From a bacterium (GTDB lineage Bacteria; Acidobacteriota; Blastocatellia; Pyrinomonadales; Pyrinomonadaceae), in assembly GCA_029945985.1 (NCBI GenBank), contig JAQSDP010000421.1, positions 1 through 18,977 of the forward strand: DNA of 18,977 bases. Reading direction: 5' to 3'. Positions 1-7,929 of this stretch are shown piece by piece (position 1 is the first letter of the stretch; each line of letters begins with the position of its first letter). Under the pieces are notes generated by a model. The model ran no database searches. It was not told where the DNA came from and saw only the letters and a list, made by a program, of their open reading frames with translations. Made by a program: the position numbers and the translations under genes.

Positions 1-760
1 CCTCGACCGCCGCGAAAAGAGGTCCGAGGCTCGGCTCGATTATGCGGCGACTTGCTTTGTCTCTATTCAAGGCCCGCATCAGCGAACGTGCCAGGAGGTC
101 GCTCTCGGTGCCGTTCGCGTAAACCACTCTCAATCTCCGGTCCTCACGGTCGAAGTTGCTGATAAACCGCTCGCCAGTCTCGGCGACCAGTGCCGTCTGA
201 CCGTCGACTATGAACAGGTCGCCCTTTCGAATCTCGGCATCGTCTTTGTATTTCAAAGTCAGTAGCTTACCGATATCGAGATCCGCCTGGACCTTTTCGA
301 AGACTGGTTTGAATTCGGCAAAATCTTTACAGGGATTCCTCTTCGCGATCTCTTCCGCTGCTTTGATTTCCTCGCGCGACCGGACGTGAACGAGTCGAGT
401 GAGGTCGTCCTGTTCGTCGGCGGTTCTGCCTAAAGCGGAAAGCAATTCTTCGTCCGTTGGTTCCCGGCGAGTGCTAAGATCGGCCTCATCGCCGAGAAGT
501 CCTTTGGGGTCCAAGTCTTTCACGACATCTCGGCATTCCGATGACTCGCGTATTCGATCGAGCCTTACCGCGTACAGACGTTCGAAGATATCGCGGTCTT
601 CGCCGTGCTCGGGCAAGCGTCCGAATTCCTCGACAAAGCGCTCAATCTCCTCGAAACCGGCGATAATTCGCTGCGCGGCCGCCGAGTGCTCAACCTTTCT
701 CACCGGCTGTGCAAAATCACTAAGCTCGGCACGCAGTTCGTCAAGACTTATTTGATTCAT
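1..760 (-). CDS. GIY-YIG nuclease family protein (T5orf172 type), 3' end cut by window edge
   Basis: A minus-strand frame starts at the ATG at 758-760 and stays open to the window edge, giving about 253 residues (MNQISLDELRAELSDF...). The visible part matches, from memory, the N-terminal and middle part of GIY-YIG/T5orf172 nuclease family proteins: an acidic helical N-terminus, a 'KRNPCKDFAKFKPVF' block at about residue 140-155, and 'YANGTESDLLARSLMRAL' near residue 225. The catalytic GIY-YIG domain of this family is C-terminal and would lie beyond position 1, so catalysis cannot be judged here. The start lies inside the end of the helicase gene (20 bp overlap), which implies translational coupling. 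The expected role is the DNA-cleaving partner of the helicase and methyltransferase in a restriction-like system; that role is inferred from the neighbours. Confidence 0.8.
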   Translation of the reverse strand, partial: MNQISLDELRAELSDFAQPVRKVEHSAAAQRIIAGFEEIERFVEEFGRLPEHGEDRDIFERLYAVRLDRIRESSECRDVVKDLDPKGLLGDEADLSTRREPTDEELLSALGRTADEQDDLTRLVHVRSREEIKAAEEIAKRNPCKDFAEFKPVFEKVQADLDIGKLLTLKYKDDAEIRKGDLFIVDGQTALVAETGERFISNFDREDRRLRVVYANGTESDLLARSLMRALNRDKASRRIIEPSLGPLFAAVE

Positions 761-2807
761 AATGTCCCTCGGAACTGAATCGCATAAAAGCGGCTGCGCC
801 TTCCGCCATGCGCCGCTCCCACGCATCTTGCGAAGTAGATGACGGATTTCGTCCGCGTTCCTTCTTGAACCGGAAAGCACGTAGGGCAAGTTCGTGAGCT
901 TCGTCCGGCGTCAGTTTCGACTGCCTACGCATAATGACGTCAGAAACCTGTTTCAAACGCTCCTCGGTCATAGACTTGGAGAGAATGGCATACGCTTCCC
1001 CGAACGGATTGATGCTGTCGATCAGATCAATATCGAGATCCGTCACCAACAATGCGTACCTGCGAACGCCTTCGATTAATGAAGTGTTGAGCGATTCCTG
1101 ACTGCCGTCGCCGACAAGCGTCTTCTTCGCTTGCTGGACAATGTTTAGGGCAGCGATCGCGTGCTGGCGAACGGCTTCCTGATCCTCGTCGTCAAGGTTC
1201 GGAAACTTCTCCTTAACGATCTTTCCCATACGAACCTGAGTCAACTCCTGCGGCACGAGTTCCTCATCGAATAGGCCGCCTTCGATCGCGCGTTTGTCTT
1301 GAACAAACGCAGTGATCAATTCATTCAGGTCTTCGGTACATATCCGCTCGGCCTCGGGACTTCTAGGTTCTGCCAGGCCCTTGATCTCCAGTTGGATAAC
1401 ACCCCTCTCTGAATCGACCCCGACGTTGCACTTGTTGGGATCGTAACCGCCCTCGCCATAGTCGAAGCCGGGCGTAGGCTGGTCGCTTTTGTATTTCGGC
1501 TTGAACTCGAAACGGGGGGATATCACCTGTTCCATCAGCAGGCTTGCCGCGATGGCTTTAAGAGTATCGTTGACGGCTTCCGCTACTGCCTGTTCGCTCG
1601 CATCGGGTTCGGCGATGAGATTTGTAAAACGTGTGCGGGTTTTTCCCGGAGCGTCTCGTGTTGCCCGGCCGATGATCTGAACTATCTCGGTCAGGCTCGA
1701 ACGATACCCAACCGTCAGGGCGTGTTCGCACCATATCCAATCAAAGCCCTCCTTCGCCATGCCGAGAGCAATGATGATATCGACGTGGTCGCGATTGTTC
1801 TTTTGCGCGGGGTCTCTGAGTGATCTAAGAACTTTGTCCCGCTTGGCCGGCTCGTCATCTACCAAGTCCGCGATCTTGAGAATCGTTCCGTCGGCAGTTT
1901 TCACAAGCTGGAATCCGGTGTCCGGATCGGTCCCTTGCCATTCACCGAGTTCCTCGATGATGTGCTCGACCTCGCGGATCTTGTCCTTCGTGCTCTCGCG
2001 GGCATTGACGTTGGGAATGTGAAGGATCGTTTTCTCGTGTGGATTCAGAACACTCAAGATCTCGTCGGTATAGGAGCCGGTATAAAAGAAGTACCCGAGG
2101 TCTAGCTGCTTCAGATATTGATAGCCGTTTAGCTGCTCGTAGTAGGTATAGGTCACGGTGTCGAATCGAGACTCGTCGTCCGGGTGCAGTACAGCCTCTG
2201 CGTCGCCGCGGAAATAGGAGCCCGTCATCGCGACGATATGTACCTTGTCACGGGCCATAAGATCGCGGACATGCTCACCTAGCTTGTTACCGGGGTTCGC
2301 CGAGATGTGGTGAAACTCGTCCACCGCGATCAGGCGGTCGTCAAAGGCCTCAGCGCCAAATTTATCCATCGCGAACCGGAAAGTGGCATGCGTGCAAACC
2401 ATCGTTTTGTCATCGCTTTGCAAGAACTTCTTCACGGCGTCCACCTTGCCGTTCGTGTCATTACCCGGAGCTTCGCAAAGGTTCCATCTCGGCTCCACCT
2501 TCCAGTCCGCCCAAAAGCCGAACTTTGTCAGCGGCTCATCTTGAAAGCTGGCTCCGATCGAACGCTCCGGCACGACGACGATCGCCTGCTTGAGGTTCTG
2601 GTTTTCCACCTTGTCGAGCGCGATGAACATCAGCGCCCGGCTCTTGCCCGACGCCGGAGGCGATTTGATCAGCAGATACTGCTCGCCGCGTTTCTGCCAC
2701 GCACGCTCCTGCATCGGGCGCATGCCCATCGCGTTCGGCCGGGTGGAATGACCATCCTGCGCATATGTGACGGAAATGGAGGGAATAGATCCTGGGCGTT
2801 GATTCAT
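741..2807 (-). CDS. DEAD/DEAH-box (superfamily 2) helicase of a restriction-like module
   Basis: This 688-residue protein has a full set of superfamily-2 motifs: Walker A PPASGKS at residues 50-56, Walker B DEFH at 163-166, motif III MTGS at 194-197, a motif V-like GMAKEGFDW at 349-357 and motif VI QIIGRATR at 377-384. A roughly 300-residue C-terminal part with no recognised motif follows. It belongs to the type III-restriction/SNF2-like helicases that occur beside MmeI-like methyltransferases and GIY-YIG nucleases, and probably translocates on DNA using ATP. It overlaps the downstream nuclease gene by 20 bp. The ATG at 2805-2807 has no clear Shine-Dalgarno sequence; its natural leader may have been removed, because foreign DNA with a transposase remnant begins about 15 bp upstream. 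The frame is intact. The defence role is inferred from context. Confidence 0.88.
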   Translation of the reverse strand: MNQRPGSIPSISVTYAQDGHSTRPNAMGMRPMQERAWQKRGEQYLLIKSPPASGKSRALMFIALDKVENQNLKQAIVVVPERSIGASFQDEPLTKFGFWADWKVEPRWNLCEAPGNDTNGKVDAVKKFLQSDDKTMVCTHATFRFAMDKFGAEAFDDRLIAVDEFHHISANPGNKLGEHVRDLMARDKVHIVAMTGSYFRGDAEAVLHPDDESRFDTVTYTYYEQLNGYQYLKQLDLGYFFYTGSYTDEILSVLNPHEKTILHIPNVNARESTKDKIREVEHIIEELGEWQGTDPDTGFQLVKTADGTILKIADLVDDEPAKRDKVLRSLRDPAQKNNRDHVDIIIALGMAKEGFDWIWCEHALTVGYRSSLTEIVQIIGRATRDAPGKTRTRFTNLIAEPDASEQAVAEAVNDTLKAIAASLLMEQVISPRFEFKPKYKSDQPTPGFDYGEGGYDPNKCNVGVDSERGVIQLEIKGLAEPRSPEAERICTEDLNELITAFVQDKRAIEGGLFDEELVPQELTQVRMGKIVKEKFPNLDDEDQEAVRQHAIAALNIVQQAKKTLVGDGSQESLNTSLIEGVRRYALLVTDLDIDLIDSINPFGEAYAILSKSMTEERLKQVSDVIMRRQSKLTPDEAHELALRAFRFKKERGRNPSSTSQDAWERRMAEGAAAFMRFSSEGHYESNKS

Positions 2808-2821
2808 AGGAGTGATTATAG

Positions 2822-3043
2822 ATAAGTATTGTGTTTAACGCAGAGCGGGCAAACCCCGCAGAGTTTCTTCTCCGGTTCCGTTCGTCTTCCTCTTCATACG
2901 TTGACGATCAAGCCTACCGCTTCAACAAACGGAAAGGAGAAGGTCACGATGGGTTCATCGAAGTCCTCCCGTCGATCAGTGGAAAAAGTCACCCGATCAG
3001 CAACTGCTCGGGTGTCAAATATCCCGCTAAGAACTCAAAGTAA
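2822..3043 (+). pseudogene. C-terminal remnant of an IS1595 (ISXO2-like) transposase
   Basis: The plus-strand frame open from 2822 to the TAG at 3041-3043 encodes a tail resembling the end of IS1595/ISXO2 transposases. 'VDDQAYRFNKRKGEGHDGF' corresponds to the family's 'LDEQ-FRFNNRK...RF' block, and 'SISGKSHPISNCSG' to the usual final 'VVGKRLTYAELTG'. The catalytic DDE core and the N-terminus are missing, and a serine-rich stretch precedes the conserved block, so this is a decayed fragment. It starts about 15 bp from the helicase start codon. The palindrome at 3081-3104 could include the right terminal repeat (arm AACTACCC), but the left end is absent and that cannot be confirmed. The family call is from memory of the motif. 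Confidence 0.55.
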
Positions 3044-3080
3044 ACTCAAACGCGGTCGAATGCGTTAGGCACAAGATAAG

Positions 3081-3104
3081 GGGTAGTTCGCAAGCCAACT
3101 ACCC
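3081..3104. repeat. Perfect inverted repeat (8-bp arms)
   Basis: GGGTAGTT at 3081-3088 pairs with AACTACCC at 3097-3104 around an 8-nt loop. It lies 38 bp after the transposase remnant and may be a terminator-like hairpin or part of an insertion-sequence end. No T-tract follows on either strand, so simple rho-independent termination is not strongly supported. Confidence 0.5.
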
Positions 3105-3179
3105 TCTAATTGTTGTGATTGCGCCACTTACGGCACAATTTAAGTATTGCTAATACAGGAAACCCGCGCCTAAAATGTA

Positions 3180-3315
3180 AATGACCTGCTGTATCAGAGC
3201 AGGTCATTCGTATTGTTCGTTGCGGATCAAGTAACTAAGTAATTGCTTTCGAAGGGTAACCCTTAGGTGCTTGGTCTGTCAATCCACTTTTGACAGACCT
3301 TGAGGCGACTCAAGG
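3180..3315 (+). ncRNA. Cluster of perfect hairpins; possible structured leader RNA
   Basis: Four further stems follow within 136 bp. An 11-bp stem has arms at 3180-3190 and 3198-3208 with a 7-nt loop. A 5-bp stem has arms at 3252-3256 and 3260-3264. A 10-bp stem has arms at 3273-3282 and 3290-3299. A 7-bp stem has arms at 3298-3304 and 3309-3315 closed by a GCGA (GNRA-type) tetraloop. The last two share CC at 3298-3299 and so are mutually exclusive at their base, like a switch. The cluster ends 15 bp before the start codon of the zinc-ribbon gene, with that gene's Shine-Dalgarno right after the last stem. That suggests a regulatory leader, but no known RNA family was recognised and transcription is unproven. 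Confidence 0.4.
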
Positions 3316-3330
3316 CGCTATGAGGTAACT

Positions 3331-3483
3331 ATGCCAATTCGGCTAAAGCTTGACTTCGAAAGGGCTCCTATCAAGTTCCCTTGTCCTAACTGCGGTCACA
3401 AGATCGCAACCACAATCGGCAAAATCAGACGCAAGACTCCGACCTTGTGTTCGGGTTGCGGAATGAAGGTAAACTTCACCTAG
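3331..3483 (+). CDS. Small zinc-ribbon protein, 50 residues
   Basis: ATG at 3331 to TAG at 3481-3483 encodes a 50-residue basic protein. Two knuckles, CPNC at residues 18-21 and CSGC at 40-43, are spaced by 18 residues, a classic zinc-ribbon arrangement for binding one zinc ion. There is a strong Shine-Dalgarno (GAGG at 3322-3325) at good spacing. The rest of the protein is too short for another domain, so it probably binds nucleic acid or a protein partner. It follows directly on the hairpin cluster and lies in the DNA that separates the methyltransferase from the helicase. No named family was recognised; small zinc ribbons of this kind are frequent in phages and mobile islands. Confidence 0.65.
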   Translation: MPIRLKLDFERAPIKFPCPNCGHKIATTIGKIRRKTPTLCSGCGMKVNFT

Positions 3484-3502
3484 AGGATAGTCCGGTCATC
3501 CG

Positions 3503-3664
3503 CTAAGATTGCCGATTTCCAGTGTCGGTCTTGCCGGCTTTCTTCTCGCGTTGGTAAATATCTTTCTTGGAAACGGAAACGAGTTTTCTGGCAAGGTCTT
3601 GGAACTGCGTGAAGTCGTCCGTCTCCCACCCACTAGGTATTTTTGATTTAACCTTTAGGTCCAT
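3503..3664 (-). CDS. Small hypothetical charged protein, 53 residues
   Basis: A minus-strand frame from ATG at 3662-3664 to TAG at 3503-3505 encodes 53 residues. It has an N-terminal basic stretch, a central amphipathic segment 'FTQFQDLARKLVSVSKKDI' and a highly charged tail. The pattern (aromatic, then L--KLVSVSKK-I---E) recalls small uncharacterised proteins seen beside toxin-like genes, but I cannot name a family. It is divergent from the HEPN-like gene, with only 17 bp between the start codons, so the two cannot have separate full promoters in that gap. No Shine-Dalgarno is evident. It may be an antitoxin-like partner of its neighbour; that is speculation from position. Confidence 0.4.
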   Translation of the reverse strand: MDLKVKSKIPSGWETDDFTQFQDLARKLVSVSKKDIYQREKKAGKTDTGNRQS

Positions 3665-3681
3665 ATATCGAGTATATACCG

Positions 3682-4464
3682 ATGCCTACAAGAAAAGGGA
3701 CGCTCATTTCTGTCCCAGTTTACAAAACTCGCCCGTTTCATAGCGCAAAGCTAAAGGTTAAACGGGCCGAGCAACACATCGCCGATTTGGAACGATCTTT
3801 CCGATCCTTCATTCAGGATAACCCGCACGCTCTTGCCATCAGCGAAAATCCTGAAAGCGGGGAAGCCGTTGTTCACGTTAATTTCGGCAAGTTTATGCCA
3901 TTCACCTTCGCACTCATTGTCGGGGACGCGGTACATAACTTGCGAACCGCCCTTGACCACGCGAACTGGGAACTGCGGGGACTTGACGGGGGCGCTCAGA
4001 ACCGACACACCACCCTTCCAGTCCGTGACAATCGGATCGATTATGAAGCCGCGTGTAATGGAATAAAAACACCCATTGGCGATCTGCCTGATTTTTTCAA
4101 GGCCCTCGAAATGTTCAAGGGTGGTAGTGGAGACCTGATCTATGCCCTGCACGAATTGAACATTATAGACAAGCATATGTTTCTCCCGACTGCGGGGCGC
4201 TCGGTAGTCATTCCGTCGAGCGATCTCAACGTCACGACGCTGTCCATTGGCGTCCAAATTAGGCAGTCGGGTACGATTTCCGCGACTCCGATCGAAGCGG
4301 ACGAGAACACCAAGCTTACCCTCGATATATGTTTTGGCGATATCGAGGTTTTCCAGTTCAAGCCGATTGTTCCAACGCTCGTGCATCTGGCAGATGCTGT
4401 TGAGCAGGTCATCGAACGGTTTGAAGCCCTTGTCGCTTGCAGGAATGGTAGGTTCGTCTCCTGA
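3682..4464 (+). CDS. Hypothetical protein with HEPN-like R-x4-H motif
   Basis: A 260-residue soluble protein. Residues 22-45 form a charged helix (KLKVKRAEQHIADLERSF), and residues 81-96 read 'GDAVHNLRTALDHANW', which includes R88-x4-H93, the spacing of the RNase motif of HEPN domains. Near the middle, 'ALHELNIIDKHMFL' matches a block I remember from a widespread uncharacterised family that also has the 'GDAVHNLR-ALDH' helix. The C-terminal third is probably beta-rich and unassigned. A 252-residue frame on the opposite strand covers the same DNA but lacks this conservation, so the plus strand is chosen. No clear Shine-Dalgarno precedes the ATG. An RNA-cleaving toxin or defence effector is possible; HEPN membership needs structural comparison. 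Confidence 0.65.
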   Translation: MPTRKGTLISVPVYKTRPFHSAKLKVKRAEQHIADLERSFRSFIQDNPHALAISENPESGEAVVHVNFGKFMPFTFALIVGDAVHNLRTALDHANWELRGLDGGAQNRHTTLPVRDNRIDYEAACNGIKTPIGDLPDFFKALEMFKGGSGDLIYALHELNIIDKHMFLPTAGRSVVIPSSDLNVTTLSIGVQIRQSGTISATPIEADENTKLTLDICFGDIEVFQFKPIVPTLVHLADAVEQVIERFEALVACRNGRFVS

Positions 4465-4593
4465 CCTTTTATTTGAAATCATTGTTCCCCTTCTTCCGAG
4501 AGGCAACAAATACCAGCCTGTCCCCGAGTTCTTCTCTCATTTGGTGCGTCAAGTATATTGTTGTCCTTCGAAAGGAGGAAGCCGGGGCTATGC

Positions 4594-7359
4594 TTAAATA
4601 CGTCCGGCCACCTTTTTCGGAGCAACCTGTTTTGCGGTCATCTGCGTATACAGCTCGAATAGTTTCTCGAGCCGTTCGGTGTCGTTTTTGAAGCGCCGGC
4701 CGATGTAGATGCGTTCGAGGGTTTCGTCGTTGCGGCCGTGTGCCTCGCGGAGGTTGGCGGGCATCTTTTCGGGATCGTACAACTCCGCGATCGTTGCAGG
4801 AAAATGAACCTCGCGGGCGAGCAGAATGTCCTCCGAACACCGCGTCAAGTCCGCCTTGTTCTGATCGCTGAGCGGCGGAACAGGAAACGTGTTCCAGCCG
4901 AGGGTGTTCGAATAAGAAAAATCGGTACGCATTCGCACGCAGACCGTGCCGATCCAAACCCAATGAAGCCGCGAGGCAATAAGCGCCATGTTCCAAAGCG
5001 GCGCGTCATACAGGGCAAAGTTCCGGTCACCAATTATGTAATCGTGCGTAAGGTAATCGACGGGTAGAAATTCGCGATTCTCGGACGACACACGCGGCAC
5101 GACGATAGCCGATTTTTCTGATCGCCCAGCAATTTGAACAAAACGATGCGGACGGCTTGCAAAATCACGGGTCGAGGAGGCTGGCGACTGCAGCCTATTC
5201 TGCGCAACACGGCCCAATCTATCCGCGATGAATGCATTTTGCTTCGCGACATTCGCCTTACTTTCCTCAATCCACAGGCAATATCGTTGCTTGCCGTTGA
5301 TCAATTCCTCCGACCCTACGAAATTGCGCACAAAGGAACGCGCTTGAACATCTTGCTTGAGATCAATTGCTTCAACGTCGCTCAAAAAAAGATAACCGCC
5401 GTCTCGGGGCATGTTACCGAACAGCATTTGTGATTGTTGCCCGAGCGGGGCACTTGTCTTCTGAATGACCTCCGTCCTCTCGGGGACGAGGTATGGGCCA
5501 ATCACCCGGCAATCACGTACATGACCAGCATCGTCAAAAAGCCGCTTTGGTTTGGTAGAGGCTCGGCCGAGTCCAATGATGATTACAGTTACACCGGCAT
5601 TGTGACTTGCGAGATTGCTCCACTTGAACGGGAGGTGTGCAAACGGAATTTCTATCTTCCGCTCAAAGACCTCTGGCCAAATTTCGGACGCCTGCTGGCC
5701 CTGACATAGACTGTTTGTCGTGACGAATGCGGCGGATGCATCCGCTACATGTTCGACATAATCGAGATACCGGGCGACCCACCCCGATACGTAATCAGTG
5801 GTCTTGGCGAGGTGAGGATATTTTGCCCATGCGTTTGCCAATTCGGATTTTTGCTCTACACTCTGCCACTTACTGCCCTTATATGGCGGATTTCCGCAAA
5901 TGTAGGTCTCTCCGCCTTCGTTCTCGAAATCGATCTCCGCCTGGTCCACCGGCATGCTGAAAAGATCGTCACCGACAAGCTTCACGCCTCTGTCCGTCGG
6001 CGGACAGATGCTGAGCCAGTCGAGGCGGAGGGCGTTGCCGCAGGTGATCCAGTTGGCGGCTTCGAGCGGGAGGAATTCGGCGAGGGCGAGCTGCTGGCCG
6101 CGGAAGTGAACGTCGGACTGATATTCGGCGATGATCAATGCAAGCCGGGCTATCTCGGCGGGAAAATGTCGCAGTTCGATGCCGCGAAAGTTTGTAAGCG
6201 GAATGTCCGACCGCCGCTGGGGCTCGCCACGCCGCCGGTTGATCTCTGCCTCGATCTCGCGCATATGCTTGTACGCGATGACCAGAAAATTACCCGACCC
6301 GCACGCCGGATCGAATACACGAATGCGCGCTATCCGCTGGCGAAGGTTCAGCAGCTTTCGGGCATTGTCGCCCGCATCTTCCAACGCAGATCGCAGATCG
6401 TCGAGAAAAAGCGGATTCAGCACCTTCAGAATGTTCGGCACGCTCGTATAGTGCATGCCCAAGCTTCCGCGTTCCTCGTCATCCGCCACGGCCTGTATCA
6501 TCGACCCGAAAATGTCCGGATTGATCTTCGTCCAATCAAGCTTGCCGACGTGCAGCAGATACGAACGGGCGATCCGCGAAAACCGCGGCACCTCAAGGCT
6601 GCCCGAGAAAAGCCCGCCATTCACATACGGAAATCCATCCGCCCAACTCTTAACATTCGCCGCTGCCCGTTCGGCGATCTTTGTGTTCATCGAACGGAAC
6701 AGCTCCGCTAACACTTCGTGCGTATTTGATGAATCACTCGCGCTCATCTGCGCGATGGTGGACGTGAAAAGCCCTTCGCCGTTGAAGATATTTGTGTCCT
6801 CGGCAAAGAAACAAAATATCAGCCGGGCCATGAAATGATTCAGGTCCTCACGCCGTGCGGCGGAATCCCAGTCCGGGTTTTCCTTTAGCAGCTCGATATA
6901 AAGCCGGTTCAGCCGCCCCGTCGCCTTGATATCGAACGCATTCTCGCGGATCTGCTTGACCGTCGTAATTCCGGCCAGCGCCAGAAAGAAGCCGAAGTGG
7001 TCGGAAAATGCGGCGTAATCGCAAGCGGCCGTTTCGCCCTCCGCCAGGTTTTCCGCTTCAAACCATTTCCCGTCGGTCGCTAGAATGAACTTTGCCTTCT
7101 GCTTCGCCGTCGCTGGGCTTTCACGCAAAGCATCGAGCGTGGCCGATACTTCACCTTCGGCACAGACCTGAATGTGAATGTTATTGCGCTGTAGAACTCC
7201 TCCGGGAAGGTCGCTCTTGTTTGAGTCGCCCTTTTTTAATTTGCGGATCGTCGTTTCCTTGTTCCCGAAAGCCTCAAGAAAGGCGAAAGGAAAACTTTCG
7301 GCGTCGAAAGGCTGCTCAGCGAGTCCGGAAACGGCTTCTTCGATTTCAACGGCGTTCAT
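4594..7359 (-). CDS. MmeI-like class I SAM-dependent adenine DNA methyltransferase
   Basis: The ATG at 7357-7359 gives 921 residues. A TTG 18 bp upstream would add six residues, but family members begin 'MNAVEIEEA', so the ATG is preferred. The order is an MmeI-N-like domain (about 1-130), a helical linker, a Rossmann methyltransferase core with SAM motif I DPACGSGNF at about 350-358 and catalytic motif IV NPPY at about 490-493 (the gamma class N6-adenine arrangement), then a target-recognition and C-terminal region. MmeI itself carries a D-x9-E-x-K nuclease motif near its N-terminus; the corresponding stretch here reads 'SDLPGGVLQRNNIHI' with no E-x-K, so this protein probably only methylates. 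Cleavage would then fall to the helicase and GIY-YIG partners, now 1.8 kb away behind inserted DNA. The frame is intact. Confidence 0.9.
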   Translation of the reverse strand: MNAVEIEEAVSGLAEQPFDAESFPFAFLEAFGNKETTIRKLKKGDSNKSDLPGGVLQRNNIHIQVCAEGEVSATLDALRESPATAKQKAKFILATDGKWFEAENLAEGETAACDYAAFSDHFGFFLALAGITTVKQIRENAFDIKATGRLNRLYIELLKENPDWDSAARREDLNHFMARLIFCFFAEDTNIFNGEGLFTSTIAQMSASDSSNTHEVLAELFRSMNTKIAERAAANVKSWADGFPYVNGGLFSGSLEVPRFSRIARSYLLHVGKLDWTKINPDIFGSMIQAVADDEERGSLGMHYTSVPNILKVLNPLFLDDLRSALEDAGDNARKLLNLRQRIARIRVFDPACGSGNFLVIAYKHMREIEAEINRRRGEPQRRSDIPLTNFRGIELRHFPAEIARLALIIAEYQSDVHFRGQQLALAEFLPLEAANWITCGNALRLDWLSICPPTDRGVKLVGDDLFSMPVDQAEIDFENEGGETYICGNPPYKGSKWQSVEQKSELANAWAKYPHLAKTTDYVSGWVARYLDYVEHVADASAAFVTTNSLCQGQQASEIWPEVFERKIEIPFAHLPFKWSNLASHNAGVTVIIIGLGRASTKPKRLFDDAGHVRDCRVIGPYLVPERTEVIQKTSAPLGQQSQMLFGNMPRDGGYLFLSDVEAIDLKQDVQARSFVRNFVGSEELINGKQRYCLWIEESKANVAKQNAFIADRLGRVAQNRLQSPASSTRDFASRPHRFVQIAGRSEKSAIVVPRVSSENREFLPVDYLTHDYIIGDRNFALYDAPLWNMALIASRLHWVWIGTVCVRMRTDFSYSNTLGWNTFPVPPLSDQNKADLTRCSEDILLAREVHFPATIAELYDPEKMPANLREAHGRNDETLERIYIGRRFKNDTERLEKLFELYTQMTAKQVAPKKVAGRI

Positions 7360-7678
7360 AGGATAGCTGGCCTTCAATAATACGCGAGGTTGCTTGGGGT
7401 ATCTAATAGGGCTTCAGAAATGCAAAGGTGACGCAGTTTATTTGCCGCAGATCGCGGACACTAGAAGGCGTCAACCTCCCGTTCCGTAAAATCCATCATA
7501 TTTACCGCAAAGGTTGATGGCGTCTATTTAGTCATCGTGCGGCGGTTGCGGGAACCGGCAGTCCTCGTCCGAAACTGCATCGTCCACTTCTCCGCAGATG
7601 GCTTCGCGGTCGATACTATAACTGATGTAAATGATCATGATTAAATTCAGTGATAGGGAAAAAGGAAGGGAAAATACG
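7360..7678. other. Intergenic stretch between methyltransferase and tRNA-Asn
   Basis: No clear gene. The only coding candidate is a 36-residue minus-strand frame at 7528-7638 (MIIYISYSIDREAICGEVDD..., acidic and proline-containing end) without a ribosome-binding site, which I do not call. A loose inverted repeat (TCAACCT near 7471, AGGTTGA near 7511) is visible. The upstream region of the methyltransferase has no convincing promoter. Confidence 0.4.
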
Positions 7679-7708
7679 AAACGGACGCCGATTTGGCGTC
7701 CGTTTTTT
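7679..7708. terminator. Rho-independent terminator, possibly bidirectional
   Basis: An 11-bp perfect stem (arms 7679-7689 and 7695-7705, core ACGGACGCC/GGCGTCCGT) with a 5-nt loop runs into a T-tract at 7703-7708 on the plus strand. On the minus strand it lies about 20 bp after the tRNA-Asn 3' end and is followed by TTTCGTATTTT, so it probably also ends the tRNA transcript. Confidence 0.75.
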
Positions 7709-7729
7709 CTCGTAAGTTATTGAAAACAT

Positions 7730-7804
<75 letters not shown>

Positions 7805-7929
7805 ATAATGGCGATCGCCCGGAAATCGAGCGAACCTAAAGAGTAGGAATTTCGAGTGATGTTGTCAAGCTTTCGGGGCTAGGCTTCTTAATCCGGCGGG
7901 CGTCGCATAGAATGCTTTGACATACAATT

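Noticed and set aside
3081..3315. CRISPR array or integron attC sites as an explanation for the hairpins
   Set aside because: The stems have different sequences and spacing, there is no repeated unit or spacer pattern, and no integrase core sites were seen.
3751..4509. 252-residue minus-strand frame opposite the HEPN-like gene
   Set aside because: It has no family-like motifs, while the plus-strand frame has the conserved 'GDAVHNLRTALDH' and 'ELNIIDKH' blocks.
5134..6838. Several plus-strand frames of 77-320 residues within the methyltransferase gene
   Set aside because: They are antisense shadows of the intact methyltransferase with no motif support.
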